Part shown: piece by piece, positions 39,232 through 47,780 of the stretch
Layout: every line of letters begins with the position of its first letter
How positions within the stretch are numbered: the stretch's first letter is position 1
Assembly: GCF_000163295.1 (NCBI RefSeq)
Contig: NZ_GG700527.1
Location: forward strand, 1,577,237 to 1,641,236
DNA length: 64,000 bases
Reading direction: 5' to 3'
DNA from: Anaerococcus vaginalis ATCC 51170
GTDB lineage: Bacteria > Bacillota > Clostridia > Tissierellales > Peptoniphilaceae
Notes under the pieces: model-generated
Told to the model about the DNA's origin: nothing
The model's database searches: none
The model's input: only the letters and a program-made list of their open reading frames with translations
Position numbers and translations under genes: made by a program

Positions 39232-40551
39232 TTATTCACCTTTTTTTACTACATTTTTAGGGAATCCTATTATAATAAATATTATGCCAAATATTGCTAA
39301 TAAGAAACTATACCAAGAATATGGTACTATTGACAAGGTTGATATTTTAGCTATTCCTGCTGCCAAAAGTATTTGTCCAGCCCATGGTGTAATACCATTT
39401 CCTATACTTGCAAATAGATCCAAAATACTAGCTGTCCTTGCTGACTCAACTCCAAATTCCTCAGATATATCTTTAGCTATTGGTCCAACAGTTATTATTG
39501 CTATAGTATTATTTGTTGTTGCAACATCTACCAAAAATACTAAAAATGCAATTGCAAGTTCTGCTCCACTTCTTCCCTTAACATTTCTAGTTAACCTATG
39601 TAATAACCAGTCTATTCCACCTAAATATTCCATTAAAGCAACAAGACCACCTACCATTACAGCAATTACTGCCATATCTTCCATAGCCATGATTCCTTCG
39701 CCCAAAACAGAAAAAGATTCAACTATAGTGAATGATCCTTGAGCAACTCCTATAACAAGTCCTGATAAAATAGCAGCACCCATAGCAAGCATAACATGAA
39801 CACCAACAAGAGATAAACCAATAACTATTACGTATGGTAATAGTCTAATCAAATCCCAATCCAAATTTTCTGTAGGAATATTCGCAGAACTTGATTTAAA
39901 AGTTAAAAGTATTAAAGTTACAACTATTGCTGGTAATACCATTAAAAAGTTAGCTTTGAACTTATCTTTCATTTGAACTCCTTGTGTTCTAGTTGCCGCT
40001 ATAGTTGTATCTGAAATAAATGATAAATTATCTCCAAACATAGCTGAACCAACAACTGTTCCACACATTAAAGGTAATTCTATTCCTGTAGATTTTGCAA
40101 GAGCAACACCTATAGGCATCAAAGCTGTGACAGTTCCCATTGAAGTTCCCATTGAAAAACTTAAAACACATCCTATGATAAATACGCCTGGTAATATCAT
40201 ACTTTGAGGTAACATACTTAATCCTAAATTTGTAACAGATTTTACTGCTCCCATCTTATCGGCAACTAAATAAAACATTCCTGCCTCTAAAAATATAACA
40301 AACATTAAAATTAATGTGTCATCGCCTCCGCCTTTACAAAACATAGTCACTAAGTCGTCAAAACTCAATTCTTTTTTTGATTTTTGCAAAGCAAAAATAA
40401 AAGCAAAGATGCAAGCAATCAAAATCCCAACATTTAATGGTAGTGAACTAGCGCTACCGGTTACAATTGTTATCATTACATACAGGGCTATGAATATCAA
40501 CAACGGTATTAGCCCTAAGAAACTACCTTTTTTCTCAACATCTCTCTTCAT
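39232..40551 (-). CDS. NhaC-family sodium-coupled transporter
   Basis: A protein of about 439 residues with about eleven to twelve membrane helices. NhaC signatures: SFSMGTSMGTVTALMPIGVALAKSTGIELPL and GSAMFGDNLSFISDTTIAATRTQGVQMKDKF, and a second half copy DVATTNNTIAIITVGPIAKDISEEFG...ASIGNGITPWAGQILLAAGIA. It is annotated as Na+/H+ antiporter by family, but its place as first gene of the salvage operon suggests import of the sugar substrate. ATG 40551 behind GAGGAGG is preferred over the longer frame to 40623, which covers the promoter. Confidence 0.86.
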   Translation of the reverse strand: MKRDVEKKGSFLGLIPLLIFIALYVMITIVTGSASSLPLNVGILIACIFAFIFALQKSKKELSFDDLVTMFCKGGGDDTLILMFVIFLEAGMFYLVADKMGAVKSVTNLGLSMLPQSMILPGVFIIGCVLSFSMGTSMGTVTALMPIGVALAKSTGIELPLMCGTVVGSAMFGDNLSFISDTTIAATRTQGVQMKDKFKANFLMVLPAIVVTLILLTFKSSSANIPTENLDWDLIRLLPYVIVIGLSLVGVHVMLAMGAAILSGLVIGVAQGSFTIVESFSVLGEGIMAMEDMAVIAVMVGGLVALMEYLGGIDWLLHRLTRNVKGRSGAELAIAFLVFLVDVATTNNTIAIITVGPIAKDISEEFGVESARTASILDLFASIGNGITPWAGQILLAAGIAKISTLSIVPYSWYSFLLAIFGIIFIIIGFPKNVVKKGE

Positions 40552-40566
40552 AATAACCTCCTCTTT

Positions 40567-40620
40567 CAAAACGTTTTCTTTGATCGGTTTTATAATATCA
40601 CATTTTTTGACCGATGTAAA
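40567..40620 (-). promoter_or_regulatory. Salvage operon promoter with cre-like/DeoR candidate site
   Basis: Minus-strand TTTACA (40615-40620), 17 bases, TATTAT (40592-40597). Between the -10 and the ribosome site lies CAAAACGTTTTCTTTGATCG (40567-40586), containing an AAACGTTT core also found at the isomerase promoter (42683-42699). It resembles a CcpA cre site but could be the DeoR operator. Confidence 0.6.
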
Positions 40621-40745
40621 CACTATCCCACAATATTTTTGTGTTTTTGTTGATTTTATATTCTTCTTTTTTTATGTTACAATGATATTAATATTATTTA
40701 GTAACAATTTTTATTGTTTTACAACTTAAAGAGAATGGACATAAT

Positions 40746-41513
40746 ATGTTGAAATTTGAAAGACAAAATAAAATTTTAGAACTATTAAACGAGAACGATA
40801 GCCTGCTTGTAACAGAGATGAGTAAAATTTTCAAATGCTCTGATGAAACAATTAGAAGAGATTTAAAAGAACTTGATAAGGCAAAATTATTGACTAGAAC
40901 TCATGGTGGTGCTTTTATGGCTAGAAAAAATGATAAGACTTATCCTACCAAGATAAGAAATATCTTATTATTAAACGAAAAAACCAGACTATCAGAAAAA
41001 GTCGTTGATTTTATCAACGAAAATGATTTAATTTTTTTGGATTCTAGCACAACTTGCTATCAATTAGCAAAACATATTATTTCTATCAAAATGAATGTTA
41101 CAATAGCTACAAATTCAATACTAATAGCTAATCTTTGTACTGAAACAAAAAATAATATTGAATTAATAATGCTAGGTGGTCATTTAAGAAATAATAATAT
41201 GTCAACTATTGGAATGGAAGGTCTTGAACAAATCAAAAATTATTATGCTGACAAATGTATTATTTCCCCTCCAAAATTAAATATTGAGCTAGGAATTTTT
41301 GATAATAATAATTATGAAGCTAGCATCAGAAAGGCTATGATAGATAATTCTTCTTATAAAATCTTAATGGTAGACCATACAAAATTATCTGATTTTACAA
41401 ATTATAAAATTTGTGATACTGATTTTGTTGATTTATTAATAACTAATAAAAGCCTTGATGAAAAAAACAAAATTATTCTTGATAAAAAAAATATAGAATA
41501 TGTTAAGGCTTAG
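40746..41513 (+). CDS. DeoR-family transcriptional regulator
   Basis: A protein of 255 residues. N-terminal helix-turn-helix: RQNKILELLNENDSLLVTEMSKIFKCSDETIRRDLKELDKAKLLTRTHGGAF, the DeoR signature. The C-terminal sugar-phosphate-binding domain contains FLDSSTTCYQLAKHI, TIATNSILIANL, IMLGGHLRNNNMSTIG and ILMVDHTKLS. It is divergent from the salvage operon and 90 bases from the isomerase gene, so a phosphorylated pentose sensor that represses both is likely. It starts at ATG 40746 with a weak ribosome site. Confidence 0.92.
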   Translation: MLKFERQNKILELLNENDSLLVTEMSKIFKCSDETIRRDLKELDKAKLLTRTHGGAFMARKNDKTYPTKIRNILLLNEKTRLSEKVVDFINENDLIFLDSSTTCYQLAKHIISIKMNVTIATNSILIANLCTETKNNIELIMLGGHLRNNNMSTIGMEGLEQIKNYYADKCIISPPKLNIELGIFDNNNYEASIRKAMIDNSSYKILMVDHTKLSDFTNYKICDTDFVDLLITNKSLDEKNKIILDKKNIEYVKA

Positions 41514-41543
41514 TTCTTTTTTAAAAAATAAATTTGACTACAA

Positions 41544-41586
41544 AAAAATCGTGTCTGTAAAATTAATTTTACAAACACGATTTTTG
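41544..41586. terminator. Bidirectional terminator between deoR and the isomerase gene
   Basis: Stem of AAAATCGTGT and CTGTAAAATT with near-complete complement TTTTACAAACACGATTTT, A run before and T run after, between convergent genes. Confidence 0.85.
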
Positions 41587-41603
41587 ATTTTTTATATATT
41601 AAC

Positions 41604-42659
41604 TTAATAAAAATTTATTTCACCTTTATTTTCAAAATATTTACATAAATCTTTAGGATTATATGCACCTACATCGGTTACTATTTTATCCACTAGACTT
41701 GATGGCGTTTTGTCAAAAGATGGATATATCGCCTTGACTTTATTTCCTGCATGTTTTATTCCATTGCAAATCAATACCTCTTCTGGATCTTTCATCTCAA
41801 TTTTTACGTCATCTAATTTTTTCATTCCTTTGTCAGGTATTCCTGTCACAAAATATTTAACGTCATATAATTTGGCTAACTGTGCAATTTGTAATGTTCC
41901 TATTTTATTTACAACTCCTCCATCTTCTGTTATACAATCAGCAGCTGATGTAAATATATCTATTAATTTATTTTCCATAGCATAAGCTATCATATTATCT
42001 GTGAGAATTGTTGTATCAAATCCTTCTTCTGAGAAACAAGATGCTGTTAAGCGAGCTCCCTGTAAAAATGGTCTTGTTTCTGCACAATAAATTTTTATTT
42101 TCTTATTAGATTTTTTTAATAATGATATTAAAGCCCCTATTATTGTTTCTCCATAACATTGCGTTAATATACTTGAATTTTCTGGAATTAAATCTATAAG
42201 ATTTTTCCCAACTTCTATCATTGTTTTATAACGTCTATTTATAGATTTTATATTATCTTCCATTATCAATTTTACTGGATCTTTATCATTATCAATTGCA
42301 TCAACAGCTATTTTATAACATCTAGTAGTTATTTTGCTATATCTTTCTTTAGTTGTGATCCTTGCATTTCCAAGCTCTATTGATGCCTTTTCAATAAAAT
42401 TTTTACGTTCTTTTTTATCTAAACTTCTTGATTCATAACAAGCAAGAGCCATTCCCATACCTAAAGCTGTATATGGTCCAGCACTTTGGGTAACCATATC
42501 TTGAATAGCTTTTACTACATCCTTATATGATTTACATTCAACAAAAATAACCTCTCTTGGATAAACTCTTCTATCTAAAATCCTTACAGTACCATCTTGA
42601 TACCATGCAACATTTTCATATTTTAGCAAAAAAGGCATACCTTCATCATATCTTTCCAT
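41604..42659 (-). CDS. MtnA/eIF2B-superfamily sugar-1-phosphate isomerase, divergent
   Basis: A protein of about 351 residues related to methylthioribose-1-phosphate isomerase (MtnA, and DrdI of 5-deoxyribose salvage). It keeps the catalytic Cys context SSILTQCYGETIIGAL and an Asp in TSAADCITEDGGVVNKIGTLQIAQLAKLYDVKYFV. In place of the MtnA substrate loop RGAPAIG it has QSAGPYTALG, so substrate binding should differ. The last ATG (42659), after GGAG, is the best start; in-frame ATGs at 42677 and 42671 precede the ribosome site. It would convert the aldose 1-phosphate to the ketose phosphate for the aldolase. It is transcribed apart from the main operon but under a similar site. Confidence 0.78.
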   Translation of the reverse strand: MERYDEGMPFLLKYENVAWYQDGTVRILDRRVYPREVIFVECKSYKDVVKAIQDMVTQSAGPYTALGMGMALACYESRSLDKKERKNFIEKASIELGNARITTKERYSKITTRCYKIAVDAIDNDKDPVKLIMEDNIKSINRRYKTMIEVGKNLIDLIPENSSILTQCYGETIIGALISLLKKSNKKIKIYCAETRPFLQGARLTASCFSEEGFDTTILTDNMIAYAMENKLIDIFTSAADCITEDGGVVNKIGTLQIAQLAKLYDVKYFVTGIPDKGMKKLDDVKIEMKDPEEVLICNGIKHAGNKVKAIYPSFDKTPSSLVDKIVTDVGAYNPKDLCKYFENKGEINFY

Positions 42660-42682
42660 AATTATCTCCATTATCAATTATT

Positions 42683-42732
42683 AATCAAGAAAACGTTTAA
42701 AATATATTAACACAAATAATTATATTTTTCAA
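42683..42732 (-). promoter_or_regulatory. Isomerase promoter with shared AACGTTT site
   Basis: On the minus strand TTGAAA, 17 bases and TAATAT form a likely promoter upstream of the isomerase gene; AATCAAGAAAACGTTTA (42683-42699, plus-strand reading) follows the -10 and matches the site at 40567-40586 read on the opposite strand. Confidence 0.55.
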
Positions 42733-42755
42733 ACTTTTGAGATTATCTTTGCTTT

Positions 42756-43412
42756 TTAATCCAAACTAAACTTAAAAACCCTTCTGTTTTCTCTCAAAAA
42801 ATTTATAATTCCTATTAGTTCATTTTCGTTTTTATTGTGATATTGTACTTCTAATATCAGCTTATCATCTCTATAATTTATGGATTTTTCGCTGAATTTT
42901 ATATTTTCTTTTTTGAAGTACTTATATATTTTTTCTATGCTCATAGGATTATCTAAAACTATATCTATGGTATAGGGCCTTTTTATAAAACTAAAAATCC
43001 CAAATTCTTCTTTTAAAAACAATTGTAAAATTAATATTAATATGCTTGAGCATATTCCTATTATATACATTCCAGCGCCGATGCTCATGGCTATTATTGC
43101 TGTAGTCCATATTCCTGCTGCCGTGGTAAGTCCTGATATATAATCTTTTTTTATAAATATAAGACCTCCCCCAAGAAATCCTATACCTGATACTATTTGT
43201 GCTGCAATTCTTTCTGCATCGTAATGGCTTGAATCTGAAAAGCCATATTTTGAAACTATCATTGCAAGGGCTGCTCCCAAAGCTACTATTGTATGTGTTC
43301 TTATTCCTGCAAATTTTCCTTTAAATTCTCTCTCAAGACCTATTATTACACCAACTAAACAAGCTAAAAATAATCTTAATATTAGTATTTTTATAAATTC
43401 TAAGTCTTCCAT
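42756..43412 (-). CDS. MgtC/SapB-family membrane protein
   Basis: A protein of 218 residues. The MgtC N-terminal membrane domain (about 1-135) has LRLFLACLVGVIIGLEREFKGKFAGIRTHTIVALGAALAMIVSKYG and QIVSGIGFLGGGLIFIKKDYISGLTTAAGIWTTAIIAMSIGAG; the remaining 80 residues form an ACT-like soluble domain. MgtC proteins act in magnesium-limited growth and modulate the F-type ATPase in some bacteria. It is third in the glpQ-AGCS-mgtC unit with ten bases between stop and start. Confidence 0.93.
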   Translation of the reverse strand: MEDLEFIKILILRLFLACLVGVIIGLEREFKGKFAGIRTHTIVALGAALAMIVSKYGFSDSSHYDAERIAAQIVSGIGFLGGGLIFIKKDYISGLTTAAGIWTTAIIAMSIGAGMYIIGICSSILILILQLFLKEEFGIFSFIKRPYTIDIVLDNPMSIEKIYKYFKKENIKFSEKSINYRDDKLILEVQYHNKNENELIGIINFLRENRRVFKFSLD

Positions 43413-43422
43413 TTAGCTTTTC

Positions 43423-44769
43423 CTACTTGTTTTCGAAAAAATCTTTTGTTTGTTTTCTTACTTCTTTTACTAAAACTAATAGGGCAAGGATATTTGGAAT
43501 TATTACAAGTCCCATGGCTATATCTTGAATTGTCCAAACCATTGTTATTTTTCCTAAACAACCTACTATGCAAAGAAATGGATAAATAAATTTAACTTTG
43601 CTTGTAAATTTTTCTCCGTAGGCATAGGTAAATGATTTTGCTGCATTAAACCATTGTCCCATAAGGGTTGTAAAACAAAATATCAATAGTGCAAATATTG
43701 CTACATAAGATAGGGGTTTAAATACTGTTCCTATTGCACTAATTGCCATGTTTGATGCTTGTATTGTTTCTCCGTCTATTGGTATTTGTGATACTCCTAT
43801 TGTTATTGCTGTAAGTGAGCAAATAATTATTGTATCTAAAAATACTTCTGTAACTCCAGTAATTCCTTCTTCTACTGGATGATCTACAATAGCTGTACCG
43901 TGAGCAAATGGTGCTGTTCCTTCTCCTGCTTCATTTGAATACATTCCTCTTGCTATACCGTATTGCATAGCTCTTGCTATAACAAGTCCGCCTACACCAC
44001 CTGCGGCTGCTTTGAAAGAAAATGCTCCATCAAAAATCGCCTTAAAAACTAAAGGAACGTTTTTAATATTTACAATTATAACTAATAAACATAATACAAC
44101 ATAAAGAATAGACATAATAGGTACAAGGCTTGTTGCAACTTTTGCTAATCTTTTAAGTCCCCCAATTGCTATCATAAATAATAAAATTGTCAAAATAATT
44201 CCTGTCAATAGATTATTGACTTTAAAATTATCTGCAAGGATTGTAGCAATTGTATTTGATTGAACAAGATTTGCTCCCATCATTTTTATAGTCATCAAAA
44301 CTGCTATTACAATTCCTAAAGCTGGAGCCTTTAATCCATCTCTTATGTAATACATTGGACCTGATAAGATATTTCCGTCTTCGTCTTCTCCTCTATAAAT
44401 TTGTGAAAGAACGATTTCTCCGTATTTTAGTGCCATTCCAAAAAATGCAGCAAGCCACATCCAAAATATAGCACCATATCCACCAGCAACAATTGCTGTC
44501 GCTACACCAACTACATTTCCCCCACCAATATTTCCAGCTAAAGTTACCATCATAGCTTGAAATGTAGACAAAGAACCTTCTCTTTTTTCAATATTTCTTT
44601 CCTTAAAACTTTTTACCAAAGTATTATGAATAATAAATTTAAAATGTCTAACTTGTACAAATCCTGTTGCTATTGAATAAAGTATACCAAGGCCTAACAA
44701 TACAAATACAAGCCAATTTCCCCACAATATCTTATTAAATTTTTCTAAAAATAGTTCTAAATTCTGCAT
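43423..44769 (-). CDS. Sodium:alanine/glycine symporter (AGCS family)
   Basis: A protein of 448 residues with about ten to eleven membrane helices. AGCS signatures: STFQAMMVTLAGNIGGGNVVGVATAIVAGGYGAIFWMWLAAFFGMALKYGEIVLSQIYRG, GPMYYIRDGL, and ARAMQYGIARGMYSNEAGEGTAPFAHGTA. It imports alanine or glycine with sodium, consistent with sodium bioenergetics suggested by the V-ATPase encoded nearby. It lies between glpQ and mgtC on one transcript. Confidence 0.94.
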   Translation of the reverse strand: MQNLELFLEKFNKILWGNWLVFVLLGLGILYSIATGFVQVRHFKFIIHNTLVKSFKERNIEKREGSLSTFQAMMVTLAGNIGGGNVVGVATAIVAGGYGAIFWMWLAAFFGMALKYGEIVLSQIYRGEDEDGNILSGPMYYIRDGLKAPALGIVIAVLMTIKMMGANLVQSNTIATILADNFKVNNLLTGIILTILLFMIAIGGLKRLAKVATSLVPIMSILYVVLCLLVIIVNIKNVPLVFKAIFDGAFSFKAAAGGVGGLVIARAMQYGIARGMYSNEAGEGTAPFAHGTAIVDHPVEEGITGVTEVFLDTIIICSLTAITIGVSQIPIDGETIQASNMAISAIGTVFKPLSYVAIFALLIFCFTTLMGQWFNAAKSFTYAYGEKFTSKVKFIYPFLCIVGCLGKITMVWTIQDIAMGLVIIPNILALLVLVKEVRKQTKDFFENK

Positions 44770-44785
44770 AAAATCTCCTTATTTA

Positions 44786-45499
44786 TTATTTTAATAATTC
44801 ATCAACCCTATCAGGGAAGTCAGTAATAAGACCATCAAAACCCATTTCAACAAAATCTTCCAAATTATAAGAAAGTTTTGAAGAAAGCCACGCATTTACA
44901 AAAATTCCTTCATCATGAAGCTTTAAGACAATATCTTTGTCAACAGTATTTACCAAAGGGTGGAAATAAAAAATTCCATTATCTTTTAAATATTTCACAG
45001 GATTAGCTAAAACAGATTCTTCCAAAAATCCCAATTTTAAAGTGCTATCGATTTCCTTCATCCTAAGAACAGATTCATGATTAAAAGATGAAATAATTAT
45101 CCTATCACAAATTTCATATTCTTTCATAAGCTCATATAATTTTTCTTCAATTCCATCATAAGCTATCAAGCCATTTTTAATTTCAATATTTGTAATAAGA
45201 TTAGTATCCTTTACAAAATCAAAATATTCTCGAAGAGTAGGAATTTTCTCATCAATTCCGTCATATCCATAGGCTGCATTAAGTTTTTTTAATTCTTCTA
45301 AATTTAAATCCTTAACAAAAACGTCACAGCCACAAGTTCTCAGCAGATTTTCATCGTGTATTATAACCAAATGTCCATCTTTTGATAAATGAACATCAAG
45401 TTCAATGCCATCTGCTCCCGCATCTAGAGCTTTTCTAAAAGCAAGCATAGTATTTTCTGGATACTTTGCCTTAAAGCCCCTGTGTGCATAATTTAACAT
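44786..45499 (-). CDS. glpQ: Glycerophosphodiester phosphodiesterase
   Basis: A GDPD-family TIM barrel of 237 residues without signal peptide, hence cytoplasmic. Catalytic motifs: LNYAHRGFKAKYPENTMLAFRKALDAGADGIELDVHLSKDGHLVIIHDENLLRTC (His, Glu/Asp metal ligands and second His), EIKNG, and GLITDFPD. It releases glycerol 3-phosphate from glycerophosphodiesters such as deacylated lipids. Starts at ATG 45499 behind AGGAGG and follows a leader with a terminator-like hairpin. Confidence 0.93.
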   Translation of the reverse strand: MLNYAHRGFKAKYPENTMLAFRKALDAGADGIELDVHLSKDGHLVIIHDENLLRTCGCDVFVKDLNLEELKKLNAAYGYDGIDEKIPTLREYFDFVKDTNLITNIEIKNGLIAYDGIEEKLYELMKEYEICDRIIISSFNHESVLRMKEIDSTLKLGFLEESVLANPVKYLKDNGIFYFHPLVNTVDKDIVLKLHDEGIFVNAWLSSKLSYNLEDFVEMGFDGLITDFPDRVDELLK

Positions 45500-45522
45500 A
45501 AAACCTCCTTATAGACGCAAAA

Positions 45523-45601
45523 AGCCCAGAAACAAATCTGAGCTTTTCTCCATCATATAAAATTACTTTTGTATTATAGCATATTAGTTTTTCTTTGACA
45601 A
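45523..45601 (-). promoter_or_regulatory. glpQ promoter and leader hairpin
   Basis: Minus-strand TTGTCA (45596-45601), 17 bases, TATAAT (45573-45578), then in the short leader GCTCAG-ATTTGTTT-CTGGGC followed by TTTTTG (about 45523-45549), an intrinsic-terminator-like hairpin before the ribosome site. It may attenuate the glpQ operon. Confidence 0.6.
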
Positions 45602-45651
45602 TACTTTGTTATCAAAAATATAATAACATTATTCAAACACAAAAAATAAAT

Positions 45652-45689
45652 GAACCTATACAAAAGACTTCTTAGCCTTGTACAGGTTC
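45652..45689 (-). terminator. Terminator of the CBS-domain membrane protein gene
   Basis: GAACCTGTACAA and TTTGTATAGGTTC arms read on the minus strand, followed by T-rich sequence, 19 bases after the stop codon. Confidence 0.8.
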
Positions 45690-45707
45690 ATTTTTTTAAT
45701 TTTTATT

Positions 45708-47042
45708 TTAATCCGAAATTTTTTCAGGATTTTTCATTTTTTTAATTCTTACAATTTTAATTCTAGTTTCTTCAATATATAAAATTTTAAATTCGTAATC
45801 TTTGTAGACTACTGCTTTTTCACAGCCTTCATCTGGAATAAAGCCAAGTTTATCGATTATAAAACCACCTACCGTATCGTATTGGTCGTTTTCTTCATCT
45901 ATATCTAGTCCCAAAAATTCATTTAAATCTTTTATTGATGTCGAACCTTTTACTATATAGGAACCCTTGGTTGAGCTTCTAATATCTGGCAAGTCCTTGT
46001 CAAATGTATCGTCCATATCTCCAACAATTTCTTCAACCAAATCTTCCATAGTAACAAGTCCCGAAAATCCACCATATTCATCTATCAAAATCGCCATGTG
46101 AGTGTGGTCTTTTTGCATTTGAGAAAATAATTTATCAATTTCAATTTTTTCTGGCACAAAAAAGGCTGGTTTTATTAATTTTCTAATATCAACACTTGCA
46201 ATTCCCACATCAAGTGCCTCTAAGAGATAATCTTTGGTATAAATTATTCCCAAAATATTATCGACTTCTTCATCGTAGACTGGAATTCTTGAATGTTTTA
46301 ATTTGATAAATTCATCCAAGTATTTTCTTTCCCTATCTTTTATATCGATCATAAATACTTCAGGCCTTGCAGTCATTATCTCCTCTGCCCACACGTCGTC
46401 AAATTCCATAATTGAATGAATCATTTTTGATTCTAATGGTCTTAAAACTCCTTGGTCTTCTCCAACTTGGACAATGGATTTAATTTGTTCTGCCGTAACT
46501 TCTTTTTCAATAGCCTTAGACTCAATTCCAAAAATATTCATAATGATATTTGTAATTTTATTTATAAAACTTACAAAGGGCCTTGTCAAAAACAAAATCA
46601 ATTTTGCAAATCCTCTTGTCTTTTTGGAAATAGTATATGGATTTCTAATTCCAATTCTTTGAGGAATCATATTGGCAAAAATTCTTTTTACAACTACAAA
46701 AACAATTACCATAAGAATCATTATAAGCATTTGCATAAAATCTGATTCTCTATTTAAAAAATTTTTCAAAGAATCTTTTATATTTAATAAAAGAAAAGCA
46801 ATTGTAATAATTGACAAAACTCCATCTTGAAAATTTTGACTTTGCATAAGTCTTTGTTGGTCTTGAGATAAAATCAAAACATCTTTAGCTTTACTATCTC
46901 CATTTTCTACCATCTCTCTTAATTTTTGATGATTTAGGGAAGTTAAAGATGAAAAAATCATATTAACCAAGGCATTTAATAAAATAAGTGCCAAAACTAT
47001 TAAAAAAATTATTAAATTCGCGTAGGGTCCTTCCGTATCCAT
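45708..47042 (-). CDS. CNNM/CorC (hemolysin-like) membrane protein with CBS domains
   Basis: A protein of about 444 residues. An N-terminal DUF21/CNNM membrane domain of about four helices (to about 185; LALILLNALVNMIFSSLTSLNHQKLREMVENG) precedes a CBS pair (EIMTARPEVFMIDIKDRERKYLDEFIKLKHSRIPVYDEEVDNILGIIYTKDYL; MQKDHTHMAILIDEYGGFSGLVTMEDLVEEIVGDMDD) and a CorC/HlyC C-terminal domain (YDTVGGFIIDKLGFIPDEG). Family members export or sense magnesium. ATG 47042 after AAGGAG is preferred over TTG 47057. Monocistronic. Confidence 0.9.
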   Translation of the reverse strand: MDTEGPYANLIIFLIVLALILLNALVNMIFSSLTSLNHQKLREMVENGDSKAKDVLILSQDQQRLMQSQNFQDGVLSIITIAFLLLNIKDSLKNFLNRESDFMQMLIMILMVIVFVVVKRIFANMIPQRIGIRNPYTISKKTRGFAKLILFLTRPFVSFINKITNIIMNIFGIESKAIEKEVTAEQIKSIVQVGEDQGVLRPLESKMIHSIMEFDDVWAEEIMTARPEVFMIDIKDRERKYLDEFIKLKHSRIPVYDEEVDNILGIIYTKDYLLEALDVGIASVDIRKLIKPAFFVPEKIEIDKLFSQMQKDHTHMAILIDEYGGFSGLVTMEDLVEEIVGDMDDTFDKDLPDIRSSTKGSYIVKGSTSIKDLNEFLGLDIDEENDQYDTVGGFIIDKLGFIPDEGCEKAVVYKDYEFKILYIEETRIKIVRIKKMKNPEKISD

Positions 47043-47069
47043 TTGTTTCTCCTTCAAAATTTATTTATT

Positions 47070-47096
47070 AAAAGGACGCTTAACACGTCCCTTTTA
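47070..47096 (-). terminator. Terminator of the V-ATPase operon
   Basis: Minus-strand AAAAGGGACG, loop TGTTAAG, CGTCCTTTT, then AT-rich sequence, about 40 bases beyond the ntpD stop codon. Confidence 0.75.
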
Positions 47097-47135
47097 TCTT
47101 TATTACTAAACTATGAAATTTTCTATTTTCAAGAC

Positions 47136-47777
47136 TTAGGCTTCGGATATAATATCTTTAACTTTCATAAGTCTTGAGATAGTTGCTCTTTCATTTTCTT
47201 CTAGCTTAGCTCTAATATATTTAATTGTTTCTTCCAAGTCTGGAATTGTCCTATATTCTAGGGCGTTTACCCTTCTTCTTGTTCCTTCGATTTCATCTGC
47301 CATAAGTTGAGTTGATTTTTCAAGTTCTGCCAAGGTTAAAAGTTTATCCATAACCTTATTTAATCCTTTTATGGCAAGGTCCAAATCAGCTGATGTTTGG
47401 GCAAGACCATAAGGATACATGGAGGCATTTTCGTTTCCTCCCTTATCAATTTTAAATTCCATTTGAGGAATTCTTACACTCATGACATTTTTTACTTTTA
47501 TATCTACCCCAATTTTTTGTGTTGGAAAACTTACTGCTTCTTCCAAAAATTCTGGGCTCATAAAAGATGATGCCATCAAAAATCCCTTTGATGATTCTTT
47601 CAAATCAGCTTCAACTTCTTCACGAAGTCTTTTATTTTCTCTGATTTTTTCAAGAAATTGTCTCATTAGCTCATCTTGTTTGTCTTTTAAAAGCTTATAG
47701 CCTCTTTTGGATGTGGCAAGTCTTTTCTTTAGGGTATTTAAATTCATCCTGGTTGGAGTTACATTAAGCCTTGTCAT
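47136..47777 (-). CDS. ntpD: V-type ATPase subunit D
   Basis: Central-stalk subunit of 213 residues. It starts MTRLNVTPTRMNLNTLKKRLATSKRGYKLLKDKQDELMRQF, the family hallmark, and has long N- and C-terminal helices (QLMADEIEGTRRRVNALEYRTIPDLEETIKYI) that form the rotor coiled coil. Last gene of the operon, three bases after ntpB. Confidence 0.96.
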   Translation of the reverse strand: MTRLNVTPTRMNLNTLKKRLATSKRGYKLLKDKQDELMRQFLEKIRENKRLREEVEADLKESSKGFLMASSFMSPEFLEEAVSFPTQKIGVDIKVKNVMSVRIPQMEFKIDKGGNENASMYPYGLAQTSADLDLAIKGLNKVMDKLLTLAELEKSTQLMADEIEGTRRRVNALEYRTIPDLEETIKYIRAKLEENERATISRLMKVKDIISEA

Positions 47778-47780
47778 AGC

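Noticed and set aside
40601..40617. Motif pair TCGGTCAAA / CGATCAAAG near the NhaC-type gene as direct-repeat operator
   Set aside because: The first copy falls between -35 and -10 and the match is only eight bases with a mismatch; too weak without more sites.
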